A stretch of DNA of 64,000 bases from Amycolatopsis roodepoortensis (GTDB lineage: Bacteria; Actinomycetota; Actinomycetes; Mycobacteriales; Pseudonocardiaceae), in contig NZ_JADBEJ010000005.1 of NCBI RefSeq assembly GCF_014873915.1, forward strand, positions 3,534,001 through 3,598,000, read 5' to 3'. Shown in pieces: positions 47,545 through 55,910 of this stretch (positions are counted from its first letter, which is position 1; every line of letters begins with the position of its first letter). Under the pieces are notes generated by a model. It was given only the letters and a program-made list of their open reading frames with translations, searched no databases and was not told the origin of the DNA. The translations under genes and the position numbers were made by a program.

Positions 47545-48153
47545 ATGACGGCGACGAGCCGCAAGGAGAAGGCGGCGGAGACCGAGGCCGCGCTCAAGGA
47601 GGCGGCGAAGCGCGTTTTCGCGGCGAAGGGGTACCTGAACACCAAGATCACCGACATCACGGCCGAGGCCGGACGCGCGGCGGGTTCGTTCTACAACCAC
47701 TTCTCGAGCAAGGAAGAACTGCTCGAAGCGCTCCTCGAGGACCTCGCGGCGGAGAGCGACGTCAACGCGGCCTCACCGGAGCACCTGCCCGACTTCACCG
47801 ACCCGCAAGCCGTGCACTGGCACGTCTGCGAGTACTGGAACTTCCACCGCGACAACGCCGCGACGATGCTCGCGCTGCGCCAGGCCGCGATGGTCAGCGA
47901 CGAGTTCGCACGCACCTATGCGCGCTTCGGCGCCGCTCAGGCGGCGGACCTTCTGGACCACCTCGGGTACATCACCGAGGCGGGCATGGAACTCCCGGCG
48001 TCGGAGCGGGTCACGCTCGCGATGATGGCCGAACTGGTCAACGGATTCGCGCACACGTGGCTGCTGGACCCGTCGTCGGTCTCCGAGGAGGAAGCCATCG
48101 AGGCGCTGACGCGGTTCATCTACCGGGGCTTCACGGGCCGCGACGTGCCCTGA
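47545..48153 (+). CDS. TetR/AcrR-family transcriptional regulator
   Basis: A 202-residue repressor: N-terminal helix-turn-helix (residues about 8-55, AAKRVFAAKGYLNTKITDIT, GRAAGSFYNHFSSKEELLEA) and a helical ligand domain with aromatic residues. ATG 47545 is fixed by AGGAGG five bases upstream. It faces the FAD monooxygenase gene across two palindromes and most likely represses it until the substrate, or a related phenolic compound, binds. Confidence 0.9.
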   Translation: MTATSRKEKAAETEAALKEAAKRVFAAKGYLNTKITDITAEAGRAAGSFYNHFSSKEELLEALLEDLAAESDVNAASPEHLPDFTDPQAVHWHVCEYWNFHRDNAATMLALRQAAMVSDEFARTYARFGAAQAADLLDHLGYITEAGMELPASERVTLAMMAELVNGFAHTWLLDPSSVSEEEAIEALTRFIYRGFTGRDVP

Positions 48154-49245
48154 TCAGGAGGCGAGCCGCTCCACGGCCGCGTCGATCCGCTCGTCCGTCG
48201 CGGTCAGGGCGATCCGGACGTGCTGCCCACCGGTCGGCCCGTAGAACGTGCCCGGCGCGGCGAGGATGCCGCGATCGGCCAGCCAGTCGACGGTGTCGAG
48301 CGCGGATTCCCCGCGCGTGGACCAGAGATACAGCCCGGCCTCGGAATGCGAGATCTCGAAACCGCTGTCCAGCAACGCCTTCCGCAGCACCAGCCGGCGG
48401 CGAGCGTAGCGTTCCCGTTGCACGGCAAGCGCTTCGTCGTCCTTCAGCGCGGCGACCATGGCCTCCTGCACCGGCCGCGGCACGATCAGCCCGGAATGCT
48501 TGCGGATCTCCAGCAGCCCGGCGACGAGCTTCGGGTCACCGGTGACGAATCCGGCGCGGTAGCTGGCCAGGTTCGCGGACTTCGACAGCGAGTGGACGGC
48601 CAGCAGACCGTCGAGGGAGCCGCCGTGCACCGACGGGTGCAGGATCGACACGGGCTCGCTTTCCCAGCCCAGCGCCAGATAACACTCGTCGGAGACCACG
48701 AGGACATCGCGTTCGCGCGCCCATTCGACGACTTTACGCAGGTGGTCGACACCGAGCACGCGTCCGGTCGGGTTGGACGGCGAGTTGATCCACAACATCG
48801 CGGGCCGCTGCGGGCCGAGCGCGAAGGTGCTGTCCGCGCGCAGCAGGGAAGCACCCGCCAGCAGCACGCCGACCTCGTAGGTCGGGTACGCCACCTCGGG
48901 GATCACGATGAGATCGCCGGGGCCGAACCCCAGCTGCCGCGGCAGCGAAGCGACCAGTTCCTTGGAACCGATCGTCGGCAGCACGGCCGCCTCGGGAATC
49001 CCCTCGATGCCGTGCCGCCGCGAAAGCGCGTCGATCGCGGCGGCCCTGAGCTCGGGGATCCCGTGCGTGGTCGGGTACCCCGGGATCTCCGACACGGATG
49101 CGAGCGCCGCGCGGATGCTCTCGGGGACCGGGTCCACCGGCGTGCCGATCGACAGGTCGACGATGCCGCCGGGATGCGCCTGGGCCTTCGCCTTGGCCTC
49201 GGCGAGGGAATCCCAGGGAAAATCGGGAAGAGCGACCCGGCTCAT
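48154..49245 (-). CDS. dapC: Succinyldiaminopimelate transaminase
   Basis: A 363-residue class I PLP aminotransferase. The PLP lysine lies in SLSKSANLASYRAGF, with INSPSNPTGRVL, VVSDECYLAL and the C-terminal arginine region HVRIALTAT. Together with the ferredoxin directly upstream this is the actinobacterial DapC arrangement (Rv1178 next to its ferredoxin gene). It converts succinylaminoketopimelate to succinyl-DAP with glutamate, between DapD and DapE in the pathway. Its ATG overlaps the ferredoxin stop (ATGA). Confidence 0.92.
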   Translation of the reverse strand: MSRVALPDFPWDSLAEAKAKAQAHPGGIVDLSIGTPVDPVPESIRAALASVSEIPGYPTTHGIPELRAAAIDALSRRHGIEGIPEAAVLPTIGSKELVASLPRQLGFGPGDLIVIPEVAYPTYEVGVLLAGASLLRADSTFALGPQRPAMLWINSPSNPTGRVLGVDHLRKVVEWARERDVLVVSDECYLALGWESEPVSILHPSVHGGSLDGLLAVHSLSKSANLASYRAGFVTGDPKLVAGLLEIRKHSGLIVPRPVQEAMVAALKDDEALAVQRERYARRRLVLRKALLDSGFEISHSEAGLYLWSTRGESALDTVDWLADRGILAAPGTFYGPTGGQHVRIALTATDERIDAAVERLAS

Positions 49246-49562
49246 TCGCCCTGCGGGGGAAGAGCCTTGATGAAGGCGGGGTCGTGACTGGTCTTGCCGA
49301 CCTTGGAGGCGCCACCGGGCGAGCCGAGTTCGTCGAAGAAGTCGACGTTGGCCTTGGTGTAGTCGTTCCACTCGTCGGGGACGTCGTCCTCGTAGTAGAT
49401 CGCCTCGACGGGGCAGACCGGCTCGCAGGCACCGCAGTCGACGCATTCGTCCGGGTGGATGTACAGCATGCGGTCACCCTCGTAGATGCAATCCACGGGG
49501 CACTCGTCGATACACGCCTTGTCGAGCACGTCGACGCAGGGCTCGGCGATCACGTAGGTCAC
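49242..49562 (-). CDS. fdxA: Seven-iron ferredoxin
   Basis: A 106-residue [3Fe-4S][4Fe-4S] ferredoxin. Cys positions are in EPCVDVLDKACIDECPVDC and DECVDCGACEPVCPVEAI, followed by the conserved tail ending DPAFIKALPPQGE. It carries electrons for cytoplasmic redox enzymes, including P450s. GTG at 49562 is chosen since the family starts TYVIAEPC; a longer frame would add 13 unusual residues. It is coupled to dapC by a four-base overlap. Confidence 0.94.
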   Translation of the reverse strand: MTYVIAEPCVDVLDKACIDECPVDCIYEGDRMLYIHPDECVDCGACEPVCPVEAIYYEDDVPDEWNDYTKANVDFFDELGSPGGASKVGKTSHDPAFIKALPPQGE

Positions 49563-49672
49563 TGCGCACTCCTGCTTTATCTCTGCTTCACCAGTCTGCA
49601 ACGGACATTACGCGCCCACGGGCGCGACCGGCCCGCTTAGGCCACCCTTAGCCGTACCCCGGGTATGGGCTT

Positions 49673-49864
49673 TCAGCGGTCTTTCCGGCGCGGCGGCGGA
49701 GTGGCCCTGCTGTCCCCGGTGATGACGAACTTCGGCGCGGCGGGCTTCGCCGCTTCTGTGTCCGTCTCGACGGCCTTTTCCGCGCCCAACGCCCGGTTGA
49801 AGCCGTCCGAGATCTCGCGGACGAGGTCTTCGTTGTGCCTGTCGTCCTTGCGCGCGATGCTCAT
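49673..49864 (-). CDS. Small conserved hypothetical protein
   Basis: A 63-residue charged protein, MSIARKDDRHNEDLVREISD followed by an Ala/Glu linker and PKFVITGDSRATPPP. GGAGGG lies seven bases before the ATG, which supports a real gene. It is 38 bases from the divergent GNAT gene. Short proteins of this kind are found near F420 genes in actinomycetes as far as I recall, but no function can be given. Confidence 0.65.
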   Translation of the reverse strand: MSIARKDDRHNEDLVREISDGFNRALGAEKAVETDTEAAKPAAPKFVITGDSRATPPPRRKDR

Positions 49865-49902
49865 CGGGGTCCCTCCACTGCCTTCCTTGGCACAATCTAA
49901 CC

Positions 49903-50652
49903 GTGAACAGTGCGGAAATGCTCGAGCTCACCTGTAGCCGGGCTTGGACTCCCCTGCTGGAGAGCCGGATCGGTGACTGGAGGCTCCGCTGGGCGGACGG
50001 GTTCACCGCCCGGGCCAACAGTGCCCTGGCGATCGGTGACCCGGGAAAACCGCTGCCAGACGCCTTGCGGGCGGTCTGTGACTTCGCCCACGATCATGCC
50101 ATCCCGCCGGTCGTTCAGGTGATCCAGAACACGTCCCTGGAGGACGCCATCGCCGCCTGCGGCTGGGTCCAGTATGTGGAACATCGGCCCGCGCACGAGG
50201 TCCGCGTCCTGACCGGGCCACTCGCGCAGGGGACCTCGGCGGGAGCGGAGATTCTCGACGAGCCGACGTCCGGATGGTGGGAGATGACGGCGGGCAGCGC
50301 GGACCCGCCGGAGGCGCCGCGGCATGTTCTCGGCACCGGCAAGGTCGGCTTCGGCCTCGTGGAGCTGGACGGCGTCACGGCCGGCGCGGTGCGCGGAGCG
50401 GTCGTCGGCGAGTGGCTGCACATCGCCCGGCTGGAGGTACGGCCGGAATTCCGGCGGCGAGGGCTGGCACGCGGGCTGATGAACGCCGTGGGCGCCTGGG
50501 GCGCCGCTCAGGGCGCGAGGGGGATGGTGCTGCAGGTCGCGGTGGCGAACTCCGGCGCGCTGAAGCTGTACGAAAGCCTGGGCTGTACGGAGCACCACAG
50601 GTACCGCTACTGGGCCCCGGCTCCGGGGGCGTGCGAGGATCGCCCGTCGTGA
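49903..50652 (+). CDS. GNAT-family N-acetyltransferase
   Basis: A 249-residue protein. The acetyl-CoA motif is in the C-terminal half, VRPEFRRRGLARGLMNAVGAWG (residues about 181-205), followed by LQVAVANSGALKLYESLG. The N-terminal half is divergent and may be a degenerate second GNAT fold. The acceptor is unknown. CACAAT six bases before the GTG suggests a leaderless start; an ATG lies 15 bases later. Its stop overlaps the fbiA start (GTGA), linking it to coenzyme F420 synthesis. Confidence 0.85.
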   Translation: MNSAEMLELTCSRAWTPLLESRIGDWRLRWADGFTARANSALAIGDPGKPLPDALRAVCDFAHDHAIPPVVQVIQNTSLEDAIAACGWVQYVEHRPAHEVRVLTGPLAQGTSAGAEILDEPTSGWWEMTAGSADPPEAPRHVLGTGKVGFGLVELDGVTAGAVRGAVVGEWLHIARLEVRPEFRRRGLARGLMNAVGAWGAAQGARGMVLQVAVANSGALKLYESLGCTEHHRYRYWAPAPGACEDRPS

Positions 50653-51644
50653 AGGTCGTCATTTTGGTCGGCGGAGTGGGCGGGGCCCGCTTCCTGCTGG
50701 GGGTCAAACAAGCACTGGGTCTGCCCGCGACCGGTTCCGCGCCGGAATCGCCGCACGAGGTGACCGCGCTGGTGAACACCGGGGACGACGTGTGGATGCA
50801 CGGTCTGCGCATCTGCCCGGACCTGGACACCTGCATGTACACCCTCGGCGGGGGGATCGACGAGGAGCGCGGCTGGGGCCACTCCGGGGAGACCTGGACG
50901 GTCAAGGAGGAGCTCGCCGCCTATGGCGCCGAGCCGACCTGGTTCGGCCTGGGCGACAAGGACATCGCGACGCATCTGATCCGTTCGCGGATGCTGCGCG
51001 CGGGCTATCCGCTCTCGCAGGTCACCGAGGCGCTGTGCGATCGCTGGCAGCCGGGCGTGCGCCTGCTGCCGATGTCGGACGACCGCGTCGAAACGCATGT
51101 CGTGATCGACGACCCGGAGGATCCGGACCAGCGCAAGGCGATCCACTTCCAGGAGTGGTGGGTGCGCTACCGCGCCGAGCCGAAGGCGCATTCGATCATC
51201 GCCGTCGGCGCCGACGAGGCCAAACCGGCGCCGGGCGTGCTCGACGCGATCGCGGCCGCCGACATCGTGCTGTTCGCGCCGTCCAATCCGGTGGTCTCGG
51301 TGGGTACGACGCTCGGTGTCCCGGGAATCCGCGACGCGCTGCGGAAGACGCGCGCCAAGGTCGTCGGTGTCTCGCCGATCATCGGCGGGAAGGCGTTGCG
51401 CGGGATGGCCGACGCCTGCCTGAGCGCGATCGGCGTGGAGACCTCGGCCGAGGCCGTCGGGCGGCATTACGGCTCCCGCAAGGAATCCGACGGCGTCCTC
51501 GACGGCTGGCTGGTCTCCGAGGGCGAGACCGTCGACGTGCCGGGGGTCGCCGTCCGCGACGTACCCCTGCTGATGTCCGATGTGGACGCGACGGCCGCCA
51601 TGGTGCGTGCCGCCTTCGATCTGGCGGGAGTTTCCGTTGACTGA
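50649..51644 (+). CDS. fbiA: 2-phospho-L-lactate (phosphoenolpyruvyl) transferase, F420 biosynthesis
   Basis: A 331-residue CofD/FbiA enzyme that transfers the phospholactate or phosphoenolpyruvyl unit from its GDP-activated form to the deazaflavin Fo. Characteristic segments: ILVGGVGGARFLLGVKQAL, VNTGDDVWMHGLRICPDLDT, WFGLGDKDIATHLIR, LFAPSNPVVSVGT and VVGVSPIIGGKALRGMAD. It is coupled to GNAT upstream and to fbiB downstream (overlap at 51637-51644). Confidence 0.95.
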   Translation: MKVVILVGGVGGARFLLGVKQALGLPATGSAPESPHEVTALVNTGDDVWMHGLRICPDLDTCMYTLGGGIDEERGWGHSGETWTVKEELAAYGAEPTWFGLGDKDIATHLIRSRMLRAGYPLSQVTEALCDRWQPGVRLLPMSDDRVETHVVIDDPEDPDQRKAIHFQEWWVRYRAEPKAHSIIAVGADEAKPAPGVLDAIAAADIVLFAPSNPVVSVGTTLGVPGIRDALRKTRAKVVGVSPIIGGKALRGMADACLSAIGVETSAEAVGRHYGSRKESDGVLDGWLVSEGETVDVPGVAVRDVPLLMSDVDATAAMVRAAFDLAGVSVD

Positions 51645-52974
51645 CCATGCTTCGGCGAAGATCGAGATCCTGCCGGTCGAAGGCCTGCCGGAGTTCCGTC
51701 CCGGCGACGACCTGACCGGCGCCATCGTCGAGGCGGCCCCGTGGCTGCGCTCGGGCGACGTCCTGGTCGTGACGAGCAAGATCGTCTCCAAGACCGAGGG
51801 CATGCTGATCCGGGTCCCGTCCGACCCCGAGGAGCGCGACGCCGCCCGGCGCAAGCTCGTCGAAGAAGAATCCGTCCGGGTGATCGCGCGGATCAACCGG
51901 ACGGTGATCACCGAGAACAAGCTCGGCATCGTGCAGGCGGCGTCCGGCGTCGACGCGTCGAACGTGGCCTCCGGCGAGGTCGCCCTGCTGCCGTCCGATC
52001 CGGACGCTTCCGCGCTCGCGTTGCGGAACGGGTTGCGTGAACGGCTCGGCGTCGAGGTCGCCGTCGTCGTCACCGACACGATGGGCCGCGCGTGGCGGGT
52101 CGGGCAGACCGACGCCGCGATCGGCGCGTCCGGTCTGCGGGTGCTGCACTCGTACGCGGGTGAGGTCGACAGCCAGGGCAACGAACTCGCGGTCACCGAG
52201 GTGGCGATCGCCGACGAACTCGCCGCCGCCGCGGATCTGGTCAAGGGCAAGCTCGGCGGGACGCCGGTCGCCGTCGTGCGCGGCCTCCAGCCGACCGACG
52301 ACGGTTCGACCGCCCGCAAACTGCTGCGCCCGGTCGAGGAGGACCTGTTCCGCCTCGGTACCAACGAATCCATCGCGCAGGGTCGCCGGGAAGCCGTGCT
52401 CGCGCGGCGTTCGATCCGGTCGTTCACCGACGAGCCGGTCGACCCCGAGGTGCTCCGCCGTGCGGTCGGGACGGCGCTGACGGCGCCCGCGCCGCATCAC
52501 ACGAAGCCGGTCCGGTTCGTGTGGCTGCGCGAGGAAGGCTTGCGCCGCAAGCTTCTCGACGCGATGAAGGCGTCGTGGCAGGCCGATCTCGAAGGTGACG
52601 ACTTCACGCCCGAGCAGGTCGCGAAACGGCTCAGCCGCGGCGACATCCTGTACAACGCGCCCGAAGTCGTGGTGCCGTTCCTCGTCGCCGAGGGCGCCCA
52701 CACCTATCGCGACGAGCGCCGGAACGCTTGTGAGCACACGATGTTCACCGTCGCCGGTGGCGCGGCCGTGCAGGGCCTGCTGGTCGCGCTCGCCGCCGAA
52801 GACCTCGGCTCGTGCTGGATCGGGTCGACGATATTCGCGGCGGACACCGTGCGCGACGTCCTCGGCCTGGACGAGCGCTGGGAACCGCTCGGCGCCGTCG
52901 CGATCGGCCATCCCGCCGCGCTTCCGCCCGCGCGCGGTTCCGTCGAACCCGGTGAAGGACTTCTCGAACTGTGA
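51637..52974 (+). CDS. fbiB: Coenzyme F420:L-glutamate ligase, bifunctional FbiB
   Basis: A 445-residue two-domain enzyme. Residues about 5-240 are the F420-0:gamma-glutamyl ligase (VLVVTSKIVSKTEGM, VVTDTMGRAWRVGQTDAAIG); residues about 250-445 are a nitroreductase-fold FMN domain (RRSIRSFTDEPVDPEVLRRA, APAPHHTKPVRFVW) that reduces dehydro-F420-0. Length matches the 448-residue M. tuberculosis FbiB. The TTG start at 51637 has GGGAG seven bases upstream and overlaps the fbiA end. Confidence 0.94.
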   Translation: MTDHASAKIEILPVEGLPEFRPGDDLTGAIVEAAPWLRSGDVLVVTSKIVSKTEGMLIRVPSDPEERDAARRKLVEEESVRVIARINRTVITENKLGIVQAASGVDASNVASGEVALLPSDPDASALALRNGLRERLGVEVAVVVTDTMGRAWRVGQTDAAIGASGLRVLHSYAGEVDSQGNELAVTEVAIADELAAAADLVKGKLGGTPVAVVRGLQPTDDGSTARKLLRPVEEDLFRLGTNESIAQGRREAVLARRSIRSFTDEPVDPEVLRRAVGTALTAPAPHHTKPVRFVWLREEGLRRKLLDAMKASWQADLEGDDFTPEQVAKRLSRGDILYNAPEVVVPFLVAEGAHTYRDERRNACEHTMFTVAGGAAVQGLLVALAAEDLGSCWIGSTIFAADTVRDVLGLDERWEPLGAVAIGHPAALPPARGSVEPGEGLLEL

Positions 52975-53516
52975 CCCTGCACGACGACGTTGTGTCCACT
53001 TTGTCCGGTTGGCGACCGGTGGACGCGGCCCAGGAATCCTTACGCCAGGCCTATCTCGGCTTCCTCGCCGCCCGCGACGACGTCTGCCGCCGGGAATGCG
53101 CGGCCGGGCACATCACCGCGTCGGCCGTCCTTCTCGACGCCGACGCGGAAAACGTGCTCCTCACCCTGCATCCGCGGGTCGGTCGCTGGTTGCAGCTCGG
53201 CGGGCATTGCGAACCCGGCGACGCGACGCTCGCCGACGCCGCTCTTCGTGAGGCGCGAGAGGAATCCGGGATCGAGGACCTCGTGATCGACCCGGCCCCG
53301 GTGCACCTCGACGTCCACCCGATCACGTGCTCGCTGGGCGTGCCGACCCGGCATTTCGACGTGCGTTTCGTGGTGCGCGCGCCCCGCGGAGCACAACCGG
53401 TCCAAAGCGACGAATCGGACGATCTTCGGTGGTGGCCGGTGGATTCCCTGCCGAAAGGGTCGGAAGATCTCGCCGAACTGATGGAAGCCGCCGTGCCCGC
53501 GACGTCCGGCCGTTAG
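52971..53516 (+). CDS. NUDIX hydrolase
   Basis: A 181-residue NUDIX protein. The box reads GGHCEPGDATLADAALREAREESGI, near canonical with Asp for the first Glu. It hydrolyses a nucleoside diphosphate linked to another moiety; the substrate is unknown. It overlaps fbiB by four bases, so it is the last gene of the GNAT-fbiA-fbiB operon and may clean up a nucleotide by-product. That idea is inference. Confidence 0.88.
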   Translation: MTLHDDVVSTLSGWRPVDAAQESLRQAYLGFLAARDDVCRRECAAGHITASAVLLDADAENVLLTLHPRVGRWLQLGGHCEPGDATLADAALREAREESGIEDLVIDPAPVHLDVHPITCSLGVPTRHFDVRFVVRAPRGAQPVQSDESDDLRWWPVDSLPKGSEDLAELMEAAVPATSGR

Positions 53517-53543
53517 GGTGTCGGCTGACGTCCTAAAGGGGGA

Positions 53544-54245
53544 ATGATGCTGACGGCGCTGACGCCATATCTCGACCGGGTCCGGGTCCACAGCAGCGGT
53601 GACGGTGACGGCTTCGGCTGGTTTCTGCTGATCCTGGCGATCATCGTCATCATCATCGTGATCGTGGTGATCATCGTGAAGGTCAATCAGGCGAAGAAAC
53701 CGCCGATGACCTTCCCGCAGAACCCGAACTTCGGCGGTGGCGGCCCGGCCCCCGGCTTCCCGCCGCCTCCCCCGCCCGCCGGTGGTCCCGCCCCGCAGGG
53801 CAACTGGCAGCAGCAGCCCGGTTTCCCGCCGCCTCAGCCCGGTTACGGCCAGGCGCCCGGGTTCCCGCCCCCTCCGGCTCCGGCTGGTTTCGCGCCGCCG
53901 CCCGGTGCCCCGGCGCCCAACCCGTTCGCCGCGGCTCAGCCGCCCATGCCCGGTTTCCCGCCGCCCGCCCCGCAGGCCGGGCCGCCGATCGACGGCAGCG
54001 CGGACCGCACGCAGGTGGTGTCCCCGCAGCAGCAGACGGCCGCGGGCGCCGACCGCACCCAGGTGGTCTCCCCCGCCGGCGCCGACCACACGCAGGTCGT
54101 CTCGCCGGTCGCGGACCGCACCCAGGTCGTGTCGCCCGCGAACGCCGACCGGACGCAGGTCGTGCCCGGTGGCGGCGGCGACGCCACCCAGGTCGTCCCC
54201 GGTGGCGGCGGAGACCGGACCCAGGTCGTCCCGCCCCGTCAGTAG
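53544..54245 (+). CDS. Membrane-anchored Pro-rich protein with repeated TQVV motifs
   Basis: A 233-residue protein: a membrane helix (residues about 29-50, LLILAIIVIIIVIVVIIVKV), a long Pro/Gly/Phe-rich stretch (55-150) and a C-terminal array of seven DxTQVV units (DRTQVVSP, DHTQVVSP, DRTQVVPG, DATQVVPG and so on). Each unit offers a Thr after an acidic residue with Val at +2 and +3. Such an array could be phosphorylated by Ser/Thr kinases and read by FHA domains, a hypothesis only. No family was recognised. AAGGGGG precedes the ATG. Confidence 0.75.
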   Translation: MMLTALTPYLDRVRVHSSGDGDGFGWFLLILAIIVIIIVIVVIIVKVNQAKKPPMTFPQNPNFGGGGPAPGFPPPPPPAGGPAPQGNWQQQPGFPPPQPGYGQAPGFPPPPAPAGFAPPPGAPAPNPFAAAQPPMPGFPPPAPQAGPPIDGSADRTQVVSPQQQTAAGADRTQVVSPAGADHTQVVSPVADRTQVVSPANADRTQVVPGGGGDATQVVPGGGGDRTQVVPPRQ

Positions 54246-54273
54246 TCCGACCGTCCGCGAAGGGAGAAACCGC

Positions 54274-54624
54274 ATGGTCAGGGTCGACCCGAACTCCTCG
54301 GTCCCGCCCTTCGAGCAGGTCCGCACCGCCTACGCGGAGCGGATCAACGACGGCACCCTGCCCGTCGGAGCCAAACTCCCGACCGTGCGGAAACTCGCCG
54401 AAGACCTCGGCATCGCCCCGAACACGGTCGCCAAGGCCTACCGCGAGCTGGAAGAGGCAGGGCTGATCGAGACCCGCGGCAGGGCCGGTACGTTCGTCAG
54501 CGCCGTCGGCGACGAAAGCCGCGAACGCGCGAGGCAGGCGGCAGCCGACTACGCCGCGCTGACGAAGAAGCTGGGTCTCGGCCGCGACGAGGCCAAGGCG
54601 ATCGTCGACGCCGCGCTGGGCTGA
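54274..54624 (+). CDS. GntR-family regulator, YtrA type
   Basis: A 116-residue protein of one winged-helix domain (residues about 10-78: PPFEQVRTAYAERINDGTLP, LPTVRKLAEDLGIAPNTVAK, YRELEEAGLIETRGRAGTFV) and a short C-terminal helix. The YtrA subgroup lacks a large effector domain and usually represses adjacent transporter or membrane genes. AAGGGAG precedes the ATG. The gene follows the TQVV-repeat gene by 28 bases and may control it. Confidence 0.9.
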   Translation: MVRVDPNSSVPPFEQVRTAYAERINDGTLPVGAKLPTVRKLAEDLGIAPNTVAKAYRELEEAGLIETRGRAGTFVSAVGDESRERARQAAADYAALTKKLGLGRDEAKAIVDAALG

Positions 54625-54712
54625 CCGCCCTCCGCGGAAACGAGCTGCTTGTTCCTGAAGCCCGACCGGCCGCCACAGGGCTGTTGCCCGGATCGCCGGT
54701 TAGGCTCTCGGC

Positions 54713-54901
54713 ATGGTCTTCCTCTTGGTACTGGTGGTCGGCGCCCTGATCCTGGCCGGGGTCGGCGTCGGGATCTACTTCCTCGTGAAGTCGAACAGCA
54801 AGCCGCAGCCGCCCGCTCTTCCCTACCACCAGTACCCGCAGCAGCAGCCGCAGTACCCGAGCCAGCAGCAGCCCTACCCGCCGCAAGGCTGGGGCAACTG
54901 A
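54713..54901 (+). CDS. Small membrane-anchored Gln/Pro-rich protein
   Basis: A 62-residue protein: one membrane helix (residues 2-25, LLVLVVGALILAGVGVGIYF) and a tail of YPQQQPQYPSQQQPYPPQGW. TAGGCT ends six bases before the ATG, so a leaderless mRNA is likely, which supports a real gene despite its size. The function is unknown. The end of the gene is followed by a half copy of the 6749 repeat. Confidence 0.7.
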   Translation: MVFLLVLVVGALILAGVGVGIYFLVKSNSKPQPPALPYHQYPQQQPQYPSQQQPYPPQGWGN

Positions 54902-54904
54902 CGG

Positions 54905-54923
54905 CCGCATTCAGAGGACTAAA
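54905..54923 (-). repeat. Half copy of the CAGAGGACTAAA repeat
   Basis: CATTCAGAGGACTAAACGC resembles CATCCAGAGGACTAAATGC, one arm of the 6749-6810 inverted repeat. The second arm is missing here. Confidence 0.6.
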
Positions 54924-54939
54924 CGCGGCGGTGGCGCGA

Positions 54940-55836
54940 TCACATCGCGCGGTAGTCGCGGAGTTCGATCTTCGGCCCGAACCTCGGGCGGCGGAATCCG
55001 GCCGTCGAGAGGTAGCGCACCGCGCGCTGCCGCTGCGGTGAATACGGCGCCAGCACCTCGGACATCCCGGCGTCGTCGAGTTTCGCGCCGACCAGCGCGT
55101 GCCCGACCATCGACGGGATGTTGTAGTCGCCGAAGCTCACCGCGTCCGGGTCTCCCCAGGCGCGCTGCGCGATCTCCGCCGCGGTCCACACGCCGATGCC
55201 GGGCACCTTCCGCAGCCAGGCCCGGCCTTCGACACCCTTCAGTTCCACGGCTTTCTCCAGCCGCGACGCGACGCGGGCCGCGGCGATCAGCGTCGTCCGC
55301 CGTTTCAGGTCCACCCCGGCGCGATGCCATTTCCAGTCCACAATGGATCGGATGGCGACGGGTGTCGGCGGCACACGCAGCCGCGCCGGGCCCGGGCCCG
55401 GCGCCTGCTCCCCGAACCAGCGGCACAGCTCACCCCACGACCGCAGCGCCTCCGTGCTGGTCACCTTCTGTTCCAGCACGGCGAGCACCAGCGCGTCCCA
55501 CACCCGGCCGGTCGAGCCGAGACGCAGCCCCGGATTGCGGCGGCGCGCCGTCGCGATGACGTCGTGGTGCGCGACGAATTCGGAGTCGTCGTCGTGCGCG
55601 CCCAGCATCGCCGGAACGCCTTCGAGCAGCCTGTCCGCGCCCGGCCCCCAAGCCTCAGCCTCGATCTCGCCGTCCGCGCGCCGCAGCAGCGCGAGCGTGC
55701 CCGCGCCGTCCGCTGTGTTGGCGGCCACCCAGGTGACCCCGCTCTCGGTGCGGACGACGTTGGGCGACCTCGAGCCACGGCTCAGCGGGCCCAGAACCGT
55801 GTCCAGGTCCAGCTCGAAGGCAGGACGGAATCGCAC
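54940..55836 (-). CDS. AlkA-like DNA-3-methyladenine glycosylase (HhH-GPD)
   Basis: A 298-residue base-excision enzyme. The helix-hairpin-helix is LRKVPGIGVWTAAEIAQRAW and the catalytic Asp lies in VSFGDYNIP; the N-terminal part (1-130) is the substrate-side domain of AlkA-type proteins. It removes alkylated bases. GTG at 55836 is supported by TAGGTT six bases upstream (leaderless). A second glycosylase, tag, is at 17576-18148. Confidence 0.9.
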   Translation of the reverse strand: MRFRPAFELDLDTVLGPLSRGSRSPNVVRTESGVTWVAANTADGAGTLALLRRADGEIEAEAWGPGADRLLEGVPAMLGAHDDDSEFVAHHDVIATARRRNPGLRLGSTGRVWDALVLAVLEQKVTSTEALRSWGELCRWFGEQAPGPGPARLRVPPTPVAIRSIVDWKWHRAGVDLKRRTTLIAAARVASRLEKAVELKGVEGRAWLRKVPGIGVWTAAEIAQRAWGDPDAVSFGDYNIPSMVGHALVGAKLDDAGMSEVLAPYSPQRQRAVRYLSTAGFRRPRFGPKIELRDYRAM

Positions 55837-55910
55837 ACACCGAACCTACCCGGCACTCGGCTAGGGTGAGCGGGCCACCTGAACCCGTAAGCCTATGGAG
55901 GACACCGACG

